The position numbers and the translations under genes are program-made. The notes under the pieces were generated by a model. That model was not told where the DNA came from and made no database searches. It saw only the letters and a list, made by a program, of their open reading frames with translations. DNA of 13,605 nucleotides, from assembly GCA_028708585.1 (NCBI GenBank), contig JAQVYO010000032.1, forward strand, positions 1 to 13,605, read 5' to 3'. Below, piece by piece: positions 1 to 6,474 of the stretch; position 1 is the stretch's first letter, and each line of letters starts with the position of its first letter. The stretch comes from Oscillospiraceae bacterium (GTDB lineage: Bacteria > Bacillota > Clostridia > Oscillospirales > Oscillospiraceae).

Positions 1-58
1 CAATGTGCAGTTTGTCAGAGGGGCAGTAGATAGGGGTGGCGCTGTAGTATTTTTTCAC
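1..58 (-). CDS. metG: Methionyl-tRNA synthetase, N-terminal fragment (runs off the window)
   Basis: On the minus strand a GTG at 58-56 opens a frame reading MKKYYSATPIYCPSDKLHI before the window edge. This matches the start of class I methionyl-tRNA synthetases, in which a (T)TPIYYPSDKLHIGH-type segment begins the Rossmann fold and carries the HIGH ATP-binding signature. The next residue would be Gly, as expected for that signature. MetG charges tRNA-Met with methionine in the cytoplasm. The start is fixed by a very strong RBS, AAGGAGGAGG at 75-66, seven bases before the GTG. Only 19 codons are visible, so the anticodon-binding domain, any zinc knuckle and any C-terminal EMAP-like domain cannot be judged. 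The Ser-Ala and Cys departures from the usual Thr-Thr and Tyr are seen directly. The assignment rests on motif recognition in a short peptide, but its position and RBS support it well. Confidence 0.85.
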   Translation of the reverse strand, partial: MKKYYSATPIYCPSDKLHI

Positions 59-102
59 GCTGGTTCCTCCTCCTTCTTGCTTAAAACCTGAAACACAGAA
101 GT

Positions 103-132
103 ATTATATCATTTTTTCTTTTTATTTTACAA
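103..132 (-). promoter_or_regulatory. Predicted sigma-A promoter of metG
   Basis: Read on the minus strand, TTGTAA (132-127) and TATAAT (108-103) are separated by 18 bases. The -10 is perfect and the -35 matches four of six consensus bases. The predicted start near 96 leaves a leader of about 38 nt before the GTG at 58. That is too short for a T-box, so none is visible here. The region upstream of the -35 is A/T-rich. Confidence 0.6.
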
Positions 133-246
133 ATTTTTTTGTGAAATCTTCCTTGATGACATTAATTTTCTGCCTTTTGGCGGGCCGTTATGGGCGGACA
201 GAAATCAAAATGCGTTCGGCGTTCCGCTCCGGGGCTGGATCTATAA

Positions 247-290
247 AAAAAACCGGAAGTTTGGAAATTTGATCCAAGCCCCGGTTTTTT
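247..290. terminator. Bidirectional intrinsic terminator hairpin
   Basis: A247-G256 (A6 then CCGG) pairs perfectly with CCGG then T6 at 281-290. Inside it a second stem pairs TTGGA (261-265) with TCCAA (273-277) around a 7-nt loop. The A-tract and T-tract flank the GC part, so the hairpin has a U-run on either strand. On the minus strand it is the first good terminator after the VanW gene, about 300 bp past its stop codon and upstream of the metG promoter. No plus-strand gene is visible upstream that would need it. Confidence 0.75.
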
Positions 291-355
291 ATGAGTTTGA
301 CTCATGCAGCCGAAAGCGGCGATCTCCGGGAAAGCGGAGACGCCGCCTATGCTGC
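291..355. repeat. Two adjacent hairpins beside the terminator
   Basis: ATGAGT-TTG-ACTCAT (291-305) is a perfect 6-bp stem with a 3-nt loop, directly abutting the terminator T-tract. Next is a longer nested hairpin. GCAGC (306-310) pairs with GCTGC (351-355). Within it GCGGCG (316-321) pairs with CGCCGC (341-346), then TCTCCG (323-328) pairs with CGGAGA (335-340) around a 6-nt loop, with a single bulged A at 322. The structure is visible on paper. Whether it acts as RNA, perhaps in the 3' part of the VanW transcript or as a small RNA ending at the terminator, or is a palindromic DNA element, is unknown. Confidence 0.6.
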
Positions 356-589
356 CGGCCGCTGCTATTCAGGTTCGAAATTGCCCAGGCCGCCTTTGCA
401 GAAAGCCCCAGAGCAAAAAAACTGCGGCTGCTTCTTTTCATCTTTTCATCAGGAGAACCTACCCGGCGATCAAAAGTTTTCATATTATTTGAATGGGCAA
501 AAGACGGATCGGCCAAAGTTTCAGTCCCGGCTGCCTCGCAGGCCATTGGACTTAACCGCCAGAAACGCCGTTTGGCCGGAAAGTTGCAC
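356..589. other. Non-coding stretch downstream of the VanW gene
   Basis: With the hairpins at 247-355, this forms a gap of more than 300 bases between the VanW stop codon (590-592) and the metG promoter. Open frames exist on both strands, but their translations are Arg/Ser/Pro-rich. They overlap one another, have no good RBS, and resemble no family I know. On the minus strand this would be the VanW 3' untranslated region if transcription runs to the terminator at 247. I see no promoter with proper spacing for a separate RNA. Confidence 0.4.
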
Positions 590-2302
590 TTAGTCGGATC
601 CGGCGCCTGGGGAAGCAGGCGCAGATGCGGAAGGCTTTGGAGATGGTGAAGGAGAAGGAGATACGCTGGGCTTAGGCGTCGCCGTTGCAGGAGCTTTGCT
701 GGGGGATGGGGACGGCGGCGGTGCATGCCCGGTTTTAGAAGCCACCAAAATGATCTTATCCCGTTTTTTATAAACGCTGGTATTTTCCAATTTGCTGCTG
801 ATCAGCGTTCCGTCGGATCCGTAAACCGATCGGTATACCTCCACGGTTTTGCCCGTATATCCGGTGGTTTCCACTTTCTGCTGCCCAGAAGATAAACTGG
901 AATCTTCTTTTAGAACGGTTTTATATGGAGAAGTGCTGAGGGTCTTGTTTGCCATCTTGACGGTGATATGGTCGGTATCCGTACCATAAATGACGACCCG
1001 AAGGGTTCTGCCTGACATCGATGCGGAAATTTTAATGGGATATTTCGTGTTGTTCTTAAAACGATAATCCAGCGAACCGTAATAAACCGTGGCGTCCATC
1101 CCGTCGGGTACGTAACCCACCGCATAGGTGTGGCAGTAGCGCTCCACGATTTGAAGGTTGGATCGAAGGGAGGCCAGATAGAGTGTGGAAGAAACCTGGC
1201 AGACGCCGCCGCCGATTTCGTCCACTGTCTGCCCGCTGACGTAAGCGGGGGCGGGGAGGAAGCCGCGGCTTGCCTGCCTGCTGCCCACCGTAGTATTATA
1301 GGAGAAAACGTCGCCCGGGTTTAGTATGGTTCCATTGACCAGGGAAGCTGAGAGTTTCACGTTGCTGGCACGGTTGCTGGACCCGCCCACCGTTGTGGTG
1401 CATGTGCCAAGTACATTTTTAAACAGTTCCGCGTTGAGTGATTTCGTGGTAACGCCGGGCTGGGTGTAAACCAGCGGGATGGTAACCGTTTGCCCGGCGG
1501 AAGCGCTTTCAACAGCCTTCTTGGCCGCTTCCAGATCAAAGTTGACGCCGGTTATATGGGGAATGATTTTTCCGGTTTTGGAGTCCAGCGATGCGTCCGA
1601 AGGTGCAACGTAGACGCTTTGATACAAAGCGTCCCAGTCTATGGCGGACGGATTTTTTACCTGTGGCTTTACCACAAGCACAGAAAAGTCCTGCACTGTC
1701 AAACGATTTAGAATGGTTTTATAAAGTGCGCTCTCATCTACAGCGTTTCCTTCCCGGCCAACGGTAATGACAAGATTTTTGCCTTCCGTTTTATAACTGG
1801 TTTCCACTAGAGGATCTGAAATTTGAGAAACGGCATCGTTCAGCAGCGTTTTGACATAAGTTTCGTTTCCCAGTGTATAATCAACGGAAACCACCCTTTT
1901 ATGAAACAGGGCGGACAGATAAGCAAGGCCCTTTTGCAGCGCGTTTCCTTCCCGGCCCAGTTCGTATGCCTTTTTCGCTGTTTCGGCGGAGTTGATCCCG
2001 ATCTCCGCTTTGGCAGCATCCATGGTGACCTGAAAATCTGGACATTGAATCACAATATTGCGTTGTGCGGACTGATCCGCCGTCTTTTGTTCAATCAGAC
2101 TGGCGGCATCCGCTTCACGCAAGCCGGAAATGGAGATATTACCCACATATGTATGAGGAAAAATATTTTTCGAGCTGTTTGCCACAGCGCATATGATGCC
2201 AAAGCATGCAATGAGCAGGACAGCGGCAATGCCAGCGATGATAATCCCCAGCCGCTTGCCTTTTCCCGAATGGTCCACTCTGCTTCCGGTTCTTCTTCCC
2301 AA
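590..2302 (-). CDS. VanW family protein with YoaR-like peptidoglycan-binding region (membrane-anchored)
   Basis: A 570-residue membrane-anchored extracellular protein, numbered from the TTG at 2302. A basic segment (KGKR) precedes one transmembrane helix (about 19-41). Residues about 50-300 look like the paired putative peptidoglycan-binding domains of YoaR-type proteins. The VanW domain follows at about 310-440, with the hallmark stretches LNPGDVFSYN (327-336), GGGVCQVSSTLY (364-375), and an HTYAVGYVPDGMDATV segment. Residues about 465-521 resemble a G5-type beta domain. The last 45 residues are a Pro/Ser/Ala/Thr low-complexity tail that may span or thread the wall. The family name comes from the vanB vancomycin-resistance cluster, but no van genes are nearby, so resistance should not be inferred; the molecular role is unknown. 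The start is uncertain. TTG at 2302 and GTG at 2278 are the in-frame options and both have poorly spaced RBSs, while a well-placed ATG lies in another frame. Confidence 0.85.
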   Translation of the reverse strand: MGRRTGSRVDHSGKGKRLGIIIAGIAAVLLIACFGIICAVANSSKNIFPHTYVGNISISGLREADAASLIEQKTADQSAQRNIVIQCPDFQVTMDAAKAEIGINSAETAKKAYELGREGNALQKGLAYLSALFHKRVVSVDYTLGNETYVKTLLNDAVSQISDPLVETSYKTEGKNLVITVGREGNAVDESALYKTILNRLTVQDFSVLVVKPQVKNPSAIDWDALYQSVYVAPSDASLDSKTGKIIPHITGVNFDLEAAKKAVESASAGQTVTIPLVYTQPGVTTKSLNAELFKNVLGTCTTTVGGSSNRASNVKLSASLVNGTILNPGDVFSYNTTVGSRQASRGFLPAPAYVSGQTVDEIGGGVCQVSSTLYLASLRSNLQIVERYCHTYAVGYVPDGMDATVYYGSLDYRFKNNTKYPIKISASMSGRTLRVVIYGTDTDHITVKMANKTLSTSPYKTVLKEDSSLSSGQQKVETTGYTGKTVEVYRSVYGSDGTLISSKLENTSVYKKRDKIILVASKTGHAPPPSPSPSKAPATATPKPSVSPSPSPSPKPSASAPASPGAGSD

Positions 2303-2313
2303 CGCTCCATCAT

Positions 2314-2734
2314 CCTATTCTCCGCCGCGGAACTCTCTCCCGAACAGCCGTCTTCCAACAGAAACAACCTGTTTGAGAAATGTGCGATAAAAATGCTTGG
2401 GCTGCACATGGGATGGCATAACGGGAAACGATCCGCAGATCGGTAAATTATTAATTTTATTATACGCTGACGGTCCCCCAAAAAGCATTACAGAATGGTT
2501 ACTTTTTGCAAAAAAGGCGGGAGCTTTTCCCCAAAATGGAAATTCCCCTCGAAAAGGGGGAGAGCTTGTACGCACAACATTAGGAGCTTCCTTCCTTTAC
2601 TTCAATGGAACTTTGTTGTACCATATGAAAAAAGCCGGCCAATTTCTGTGCTTCTATTTTATATCGGATACAGAGCACATATGCGTTTTTGAAGATGGCA
2701 ATTTATTTTGAGGACAGAAGGGAGAGAAAAATTT
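2314..2734. other. Divergent intergenic region between the VanW and SLH-protein genes
   Basis: About 420 bp separate the two divergent starts. I see no supported gene in it: the open frames lack RBSs and known motifs. Visible elements are a minus-strand GGAG (2323-2320) six bases before the ATG pair at 2313-2308; a perfect minus-strand TATAAT at 2464-2459 with no -35 at the usual spacing; a small inverted repeat CGATC-cgca-GATCG at 2429-2442, downstream of that -10; and several A/T-tracts around 2500-2530. No convincing plus-strand promoter was found, so where the SLH gene starts transcription is unclear. Confidence 0.45.
2459..2464 (-). promoter_or_regulatory. Candidate -10 element for the VanW gene
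   Basis: The minus strand carries a perfect TATAAT here, placing a predicted start near 2452, about 140-150 nt ahead of the VanW start candidates. No recognisable -35 lies 16-18 bases upstream and there is no TG extension, so this is a weak call. The CGATC/GATCG repeat at 2429-2442 would lie just after the start and could be an operator; that is inference. Confidence 0.3.
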
Positions 2735-4471
2735 ATGAAACGGTTGAATCGATTTTTGGTCGCGCCGGTTTCCCTGACGCTGGCGGCCGCGCTTCTGATT
2801 TCCCCCTGCGCTTTAGCTGCGTCCCGAGAAACCGATGCGGCCCTGGAGGGCGGCGGCTCCGCCGGAGCAGATGGCTTTGCAAACGGATCGCATTTCTATG
2901 GGCCGGAAAGCGGCGTTGTGGCAAAAAAGGCGGCTTTTTTTGAAACGGTTCAGCAGAGGATGCTAAAGCGTGAGGAAACCTTTTCCGTTCCCTACGATGG
3001 GCCGCTGAATCAGGTTTATACCAATTTTACCAATCTATTGGATGCGATTTATACATATAATGACGAAGAAAATGCAAATGTGGGAGACTATCTGCGTTAT
3101 AATTGTGTGCAAATGGGTTTGGATATTTCCTATACGCCAACAGCCTGTGTATTTACTTTCCACGCTGCATACCGCACAACCGCCCTTCAGGAACACATTG
3201 CAGAAGACCGGGTAAATGCCATTTTAAGCGATTTGAATCTTTCGTCAAAAGATGATTATACCAAAATAAAAACCGTGTATGAGTATATGCGCACCCATTT
3301 TTCCTATGATGCAACAGGAACCAAACGCACGGCGTATGATGGGCTTTCCTCCCGGAAAATGACCTCTGAAGGATATGCGCTCCTAACGTATCATTTGCTG
3401 ACCCGGCTGAGCATCCCGGCACGGGTAATTTCAGGGACCTTAGATGGAAAACCGTGGACATGGAATCTTGTATGCCTTGGAGGCGCTTGGTATAACCTGG
3501 ATGCGGCGGGAAACTCTGTGGCTGGCGGCGCGGCTTCCAATCAATATTTTCTGAAAAATCAAGAGGATTTTTCCGGCCATATTCGAGAAAGCCGGTACGC
3601 AACCGCCTTTTTTCTGAACGCATTTCCAATAGCGGACCGATCTTTTATCCAGTCGGATGAAACAGGGACGGTAGGCTGTCTTTCCGTTTTAGGCGTGGAT
3701 ACGCTGCAGAAGGGCGGCAATACGGCGCTTTCCGTTCAAATTTTCCCTGTTGCAGCGCAAAAGGCCCCAGTTGTATGGACCAGTTCAGATCCCAAAATTG
3801 CGGCGGTGGATCAGGCCGGCGGCGTAACCGCCCTGGAGGAGGGAACCGCGGTTATTTCCGCCGCTGCGGCGGGCGGCAGTGTAAGTGCCAGGCGCAGCAT
3901 TACGGTTGTAGACTTTTCCAGAGCCAGCGCGTGGGCCAGGAAGGAACTTCAGGCCCTTTATGAAACCGGAATCATTCCGCAAGGCGTTTTGAGGCAATAT
4001 ACGGCTTCTATGACCAGGGCCGAGTTTACGGCTTTGCTGGTCCGCCTTTGCGAGTCTCAAATTGGCGTTCAGCCCTTGCTCAGCACCTCTTTTTTGGATA
4101 CCGCCGGCCATCCCTATGAACAGGACATTGCAAAAGGCTACCATTTGAATCTTGTCAATGGAAAATCCTCCGTCCGTTTTGCGCCGGACGATCCGATTAC
4201 CCGGCAGGAAGCGGCAAAAATGCTCTGCTCTGCTTTTGCGGTTCTCAAGGGTATGGATGAGGCGCCTCAAACGGATTCGTCTGATGCAGAGTATACGGAC
4301 GAAGGGGAAATCGGCGCTTGGGCTCTTCCGTATGTGGCATATTTGACGCAATCCGAAATCTTTCAGGGAAGCGGCGGAGCGTTTATGCCCATGCTGAACC
4401 TGACAAGAGAGCAAGGGATGGTCTTGGCCCAAAGAATGACGGCCGCATTCAGCAGCAAAGCCGTTTCATAA
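2735..4471 (+). CDS. Secreted S-layer-homology protein with a degenerate transglutaminase-like domain and BIG2 domain
   Basis: A 578-residue exported protein. The ATG at 2735 is chosen because AAGGGAGAG (2718-2726) precedes it and a classic signal peptide follows (basic MKRLNR, hydrophobic core, ALA-AS cleavage near residue 28); an upstream TTG at 2708 lacks both. Residues about 135-265 fit a transglutaminase-like fold. However, the usual C-x-GYA motif reads S211-E-G213-Y-A, and the usual HAWN reads W241-T-W-N. Only the Asp is kept, as D256 in WYNLD. It is therefore probably not a cysteine protease or transglutaminase and may bind wall peptides or another protein. A bacterial Ig-like (BIG2) domain covers about 318-390 (VVWTSSDPKIAAVD then GGVTALEEGTAVI). 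Three SLH repeats cover about 391-441, 449-505 and 516-575 and would anchor it to pyruvylated secondary wall polymer. It is divergent from the VanW gene, so both are envelope proteins. No terminator was seen before the hrcA promoter. Confidence 0.85.
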   Translation: MKRLNRFLVAPVSLTLAAALLISPCALAASRETDAALEGGGSAGADGFANGSHFYGPESGVVAKKAAFFETVQQRMLKREETFSVPYDGPLNQVYTNFTNLLDAIYTYNDEENANVGDYLRYNCVQMGLDISYTPTACVFTFHAAYRTTALQEHIAEDRVNAILSDLNLSSKDDYTKIKTVYEYMRTHFSYDATGTKRTAYDGLSSRKMTSEGYALLTYHLLTRLSIPARVISGTLDGKPWTWNLVCLGGAWYNLDAAGNSVAGGAASNQYFLKNQEDFSGHIRESRYATAFFLNAFPIADRSFIQSDETGTVGCLSVLGVDTLQKGGNTALSVQIFPVAAQKAPVVWTSSDPKIAAVDQAGGVTALEEGTAVISAAAAGGSVSARRSITVVDFSRASAWARKELQALYETGIIPQGVLRQYTASMTRAEFTALLVRLCESQIGVQPLLSTSFLDTAGHPYEQDIAKGYHLNLVNGKSSVRFAPDDPITRQEAAKMLCSAFAVLKGMDEAPQTDSSDAEYTDEGEIGAWALPYVAYLTQSEIFQGSGGAFMPMLNLTREQGMVLAQRMTAAFSSKAVS

Positions 4472-4527
4472 ATCACGACAGGCTTCTGACGCGGAATTTC
4501 GTTTACAGTTATTTTATATTCCACCTA

Positions 4528-4556
4528 TTGACAATATACCAGGTACGTGGTAAATT
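4528..4556 (+). promoter_or_regulatory. Sigma-A promoter of the hrcA-grpE-dnaK-dnaJ operon
   Basis: A perfect TTGACA (4528-4533), a 17-bp spacer and TAAATT (4551-4556, four of six matches) form a good vegetative promoter. Predicted initiation near 4562-4565 falls inside the CIRCE element, so bound HrcA would block initiation directly. Confidence 0.8.
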
Positions 4557-4557
4557 A

Positions 4558-4590
4558 TTGTTAGCACTCGAAGATTGAGAGTGCTAACAA
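4558..4590 (+). promoter_or_regulatory. CIRCE operator (HrcA binding site)
   Basis: TTAGCACTC (4561-4569), nine bases, then GAGTGCTAA (4579-4587) is an exact match to the CIRCE consensus. The palindrome extends three more bases each side (TTG/CAA), giving 12-bp arms. In Bacillota, HrcA dimers bind CIRCE and repress class I heat-shock genes; the GroE chaperonin keeps HrcA active, and unfolded protein relieves repression. Here the site lies immediately before hrcA, giving autoregulation of the whole operon. Confidence 0.97.
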
Positions 4591-4605
4591 ATGGGGGAGA
4601 GGTCA

Positions 4606-5652
4606 ATGGACATCAGCGAACGGAAAAAGCGTATTTTACGTGCGGTGATCGAGAATTATATCAATACGGCGGAGCCGGTTGGCTCAAAAACCATCGCAGA
4701 GCATGCGGGCCTTGATATTTCTCCCGCCACCATCCGCAATGAAATGGCGGATTTGGAGAATCTGGGACTTTTGGAGCAACCGCATACGTCGGCCGGCCGG
4801 ATTCCTTCTCCCAAGGGATATCGTTTTTATGTCAACGAGCTGATGGAGCAGCACCGGCTTTCCATCCAGGAAGTCAATCGGCTCAACGAAGCGCTGCACC
4901 TGAAGGTTCAGGAGCTGGATCGGGTGATCTCGGAGGCCAGCCGCGTGGTTTCCCAGATTACGAAATATCCTTCTTACGCCATATCTACCGGGTGTTCCAG
5001 GATTACGATCCGCCGTTTTGCTTTGCTGATGGTGGAACGGCATAGATTTATCGTTGTGGTCATGACCGACGCCAGCGTAGTAAAAAATAAACTGGTGCAT
5101 ATCGCGAACGATTTAAGCCCGTCGGAACTTTCGCTTTTAAACACCTTGCTGAACGCCAGTTTTACCGGCCTTACGCCGGAGGAGATCACTCCGGAGCTGA
5201 TGAAGATGGCCGAACAGGCGGCGGGAGCGGCTTATGATCTGCTTGTGACAGCCGTTTCCTTTGCCGTTGATGTGCTTCGGAATCAGGAAAGCTGCGCGGT
5301 GTATTTAAGCGGTTTGCCCCGGCTTCTGGAACATCCGGAATACCGGAACCTGGAGCGGGCGCAGCCTCTGCTTGCTTACCTTTCTCAGGAAAATGCGCTG
5401 TCCAACTTGCCGGTGCCGGACACCACAGGCACTATGAAGATTTTAATTGGGCCGGAAAATGTTGCACAGGAACTGCAAGATACCAGTGTGGTGGTGGCAA
5501 GCTATGATATCGGCGAAAGTATGAAAGGGCTGATCGGGGTGGTGGGACCCACCCGTATGGACTATGCAAAAGTGGCCGCAAGGCTATATTATTTTGCCGA
5601 GGGTCTGTCTCGCCTATTTGAGACGGACGATGGGTTTTCAGGAGAGCATTAG
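4606..5652 (+). CDS. hrcA: Heat-inducible transcription repressor HrcA
   Basis: A 348-residue repressor of CIRCE-controlled chaperone operons. The N-terminal winged helix-turn-helix spans about residues 5-75 and carries the family motifs AEPVGSKTIAE, SPATIRNEMADLE and TSAGRIPSPKGYRFYV. The middle and C-terminal GAF-like dimerisation region ends in the characteristic VGPTRMDYAKVAARLYY. The length is typical. The ATG at 4606 is preferred because GGGGGAG (4593-4599) lies six bases upstream; an in-frame ATG at 4591 starts before that RBS and has only CIRCE DNA in front of it. It is first in the operon, right behind its own operator, as in Bacillus subtilis and most Clostridia. The gap to grpE (144 bp) contains two hairpins. 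HrcA stability and DNA binding usually depend on GroES-GroEL; no groE genes are in this window. Confidence 0.97.
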   Translation: MDISERKKRILRAVIENYINTAEPVGSKTIAEHAGLDISPATIRNEMADLENLGLLEQPHTSAGRIPSPKGYRFYVNELMEQHRLSIQEVNRLNEALHLKVQELDRVISEASRVVSQITKYPSYAISTGCSRITIRRFALLMVERHRFIVVVMTDASVVKNKLVHIANDLSPSELSLLNTLLNASFTGLTPEEITPELMKMAEQAAGAAYDLLVTAVSFAVDVLRNQESCAVYLSGLPRLLEHPEYRNLERAQPLLAYLSQENALSNLPVPDTTGTMKILIGPENVAQELQDTSVVVASYDIGESMKGLIGVVGPTRMDYAKVAARLYYFAEGLSRLFETDDGFSGEH

Positions 5653-5658
5653 AGAAAG

Positions 5659-5714
5659 GCGAAAACCCGCTTAAAGCGGATTTCGCACTGGCTGGGCGCC
5701 GCCGCTTCGGCGGC
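5659..5714 (+). other. Tandem hairpins in the hrcA-grpE spacer
   Basis: Hairpin 1 pairs GCGAAA (5659-5664) with TTTCGC (5681-5686), then CCGC (5667-5670) with GCGG (5676-5679). Hairpin 2 pairs GCCGCCG (5698-5704) with CGGCGGC (5708-5714); an alternative register gives a C(UUCG)G tetraloop. Neither is followed by a U-run, so they are unlikely to be full intrinsic terminators. In an operon whose first gene encodes a repressor and the rest abundant chaperones, they could mark mRNA processing or protect the grpE-dnaK part. This role is inferred. Confidence 0.6.
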
Positions 5715-5796
5715 AGGCCGATGCCGTGCATCAAGAAGGAATGAGAAACTGTGACAGAACCGTTCAGTGAGATAATAATGGAGGTAATAAGGAAAA

Positions 5797-6396
5797 ATGA
5801 ATAAGAACGAGCGCGATACAACGCTGGAAGAGCAGCAGGAGACGCCGAAAGAGGCTTGCAATGCGGAAACGCAGCCGGCGGCGGACGAGGGCGCATCTGA
5901 AATGCCGTCTGAAACCGCTGAGCTGACCAAGGAACAAAAGGAGATTCTGGAGCTGAAGCAAAACCTGGAAGACACCAACGCAAAGCTCAAGGACATAACG
6001 GACAAATACCTCCGGACGCTGGCGGAGTATGATAATTACCGCAAACGCAGCCAGAAGGAGAAGGACTCTGTTTATAATGAATCTAAAGCTGCGGCCGTGA
6101 CTGTCCTGCTGCCTATATATGACAACTTGCAGAGGGCGCTGCTGCAGGAGACCGAAGATGCCGCGTTTTACAAGGGAGTGGAAATGACGATGAGCCAGTG
6201 CAAGGCGGCCTTTGAAAAGCTGGGTGTTGCAGAACTGCCCGCTTTGGGTCAGCCGTTTGACCCCAATTTCCACAATGCTGTTATGCATGTAGAAGATGAA
6301 AACGCGGGGGAGAATACGGTGGTGGAAGTGTTCCAGTCGGGATTTGCCCTGGGCGATAAGGTGATTCGCTGCGCTATGGTCAAAGTGGCAAATTAA
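5797..6396 (+). CDS. grpE: Nucleotide exchange factor GrpE
   Basis: A 199-residue cochaperone that opens the DnaK nucleotide-binding cleft to release ADP and acts as a homodimer in the cytoplasm. It has an acidic, poorly conserved N-terminus (about 1-45) and then a long coiled-coil stalk (about 45-110, heptad-like ELTKEQKEILELKQNLED and KYLRTLAEYDNYRKRSQKE). The C-terminal beta-wing that contacts DnaK shows FDPNFHNAVMHVED and a GFALGDKVIRCAMVKVAN end close to the family signature. The start ATG follows GGAGGT (5780-5785) at 11 bases and AAGGA (5788-5792) at 4 bases, neither ideal, but no other in-frame start fits. It lies between hrcA and dnaK, consistent with co-transcription from the CIRCE promoter. 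The 78-bp gap to dnaK is A/T-rich. Confidence 0.97.
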   Translation: MNKNERDTTLEEQQETPKEACNAETQPAADEGASEMPSETAELTKEQKEILELKQNLEDTNAKLKDITDKYLRTLAEYDNYRKRSQKEKDSVYNESKAAAVTVLLPIYDNLQRALLQETEDAAFYKGVEMTMSQCKAAFEKLGVAELPALGQPFDPNFHNAVMHVEDENAGENTVVEVFQSGFALGDKVIRCAMVKVAN

Positions 6397-6474
6397 ACGT
6401 TTTTTAATCAATTCGTTGTACAAATCGTTTTGATTTTAATCATATAATATGGAATGATACAGGAGGAAAACACT

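Noticed and set aside
400..470. Minus-strand CTGATGA...GAAA resembling a hammerhead ribozyme core
   Set aside because: No stem II between the two core segments and no flanking stems I/III; a chance match.
269..726. Overlapping open frames on both strands between the terminator and the VanW 3' end (up to 145 codons)
   Set aside because: Arg/Pro-rich translations, no RBS, overlap with the VanW reading frame, and no recognisable family; treated as chance frames in GC-rich structured DNA.
590..2302. Vancomycin resistance function from the VanW name
   Set aside because: VanW domains are widespread in Clostridia without resistance genes, and no vanH/A/X-type genes are nearby.
2315..2711. Open frames in the VanW-SLH divergent region (86 codons minus, 104 codons plus)
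   Set aside because: No RBS, no known motif, and they overlap the likely control region.
2708..2734. TTG at 2708 as the start of the SLH protein
   Set aside because: It would put nine extra residues before the signal peptide and lies ahead of the AAGGGAGAG RBS; the ATG at 2735 fits better.
4591..4605. ATG at 4591 as the hrcA start
   Set aside because: It precedes the RBS and abuts CIRCE; the ATG at 4606 has proper spacing and a typical HrcA N-terminus.
6416..6448. Possible internal promoter before dnaK (TTGTAC and perfect TATAAT)
   Set aside because: Spacing is 21 bases and no better -35 lies at 16-18; A/T-rich DNA makes a chance TATAAT likely, though weak activity cannot be excluded.
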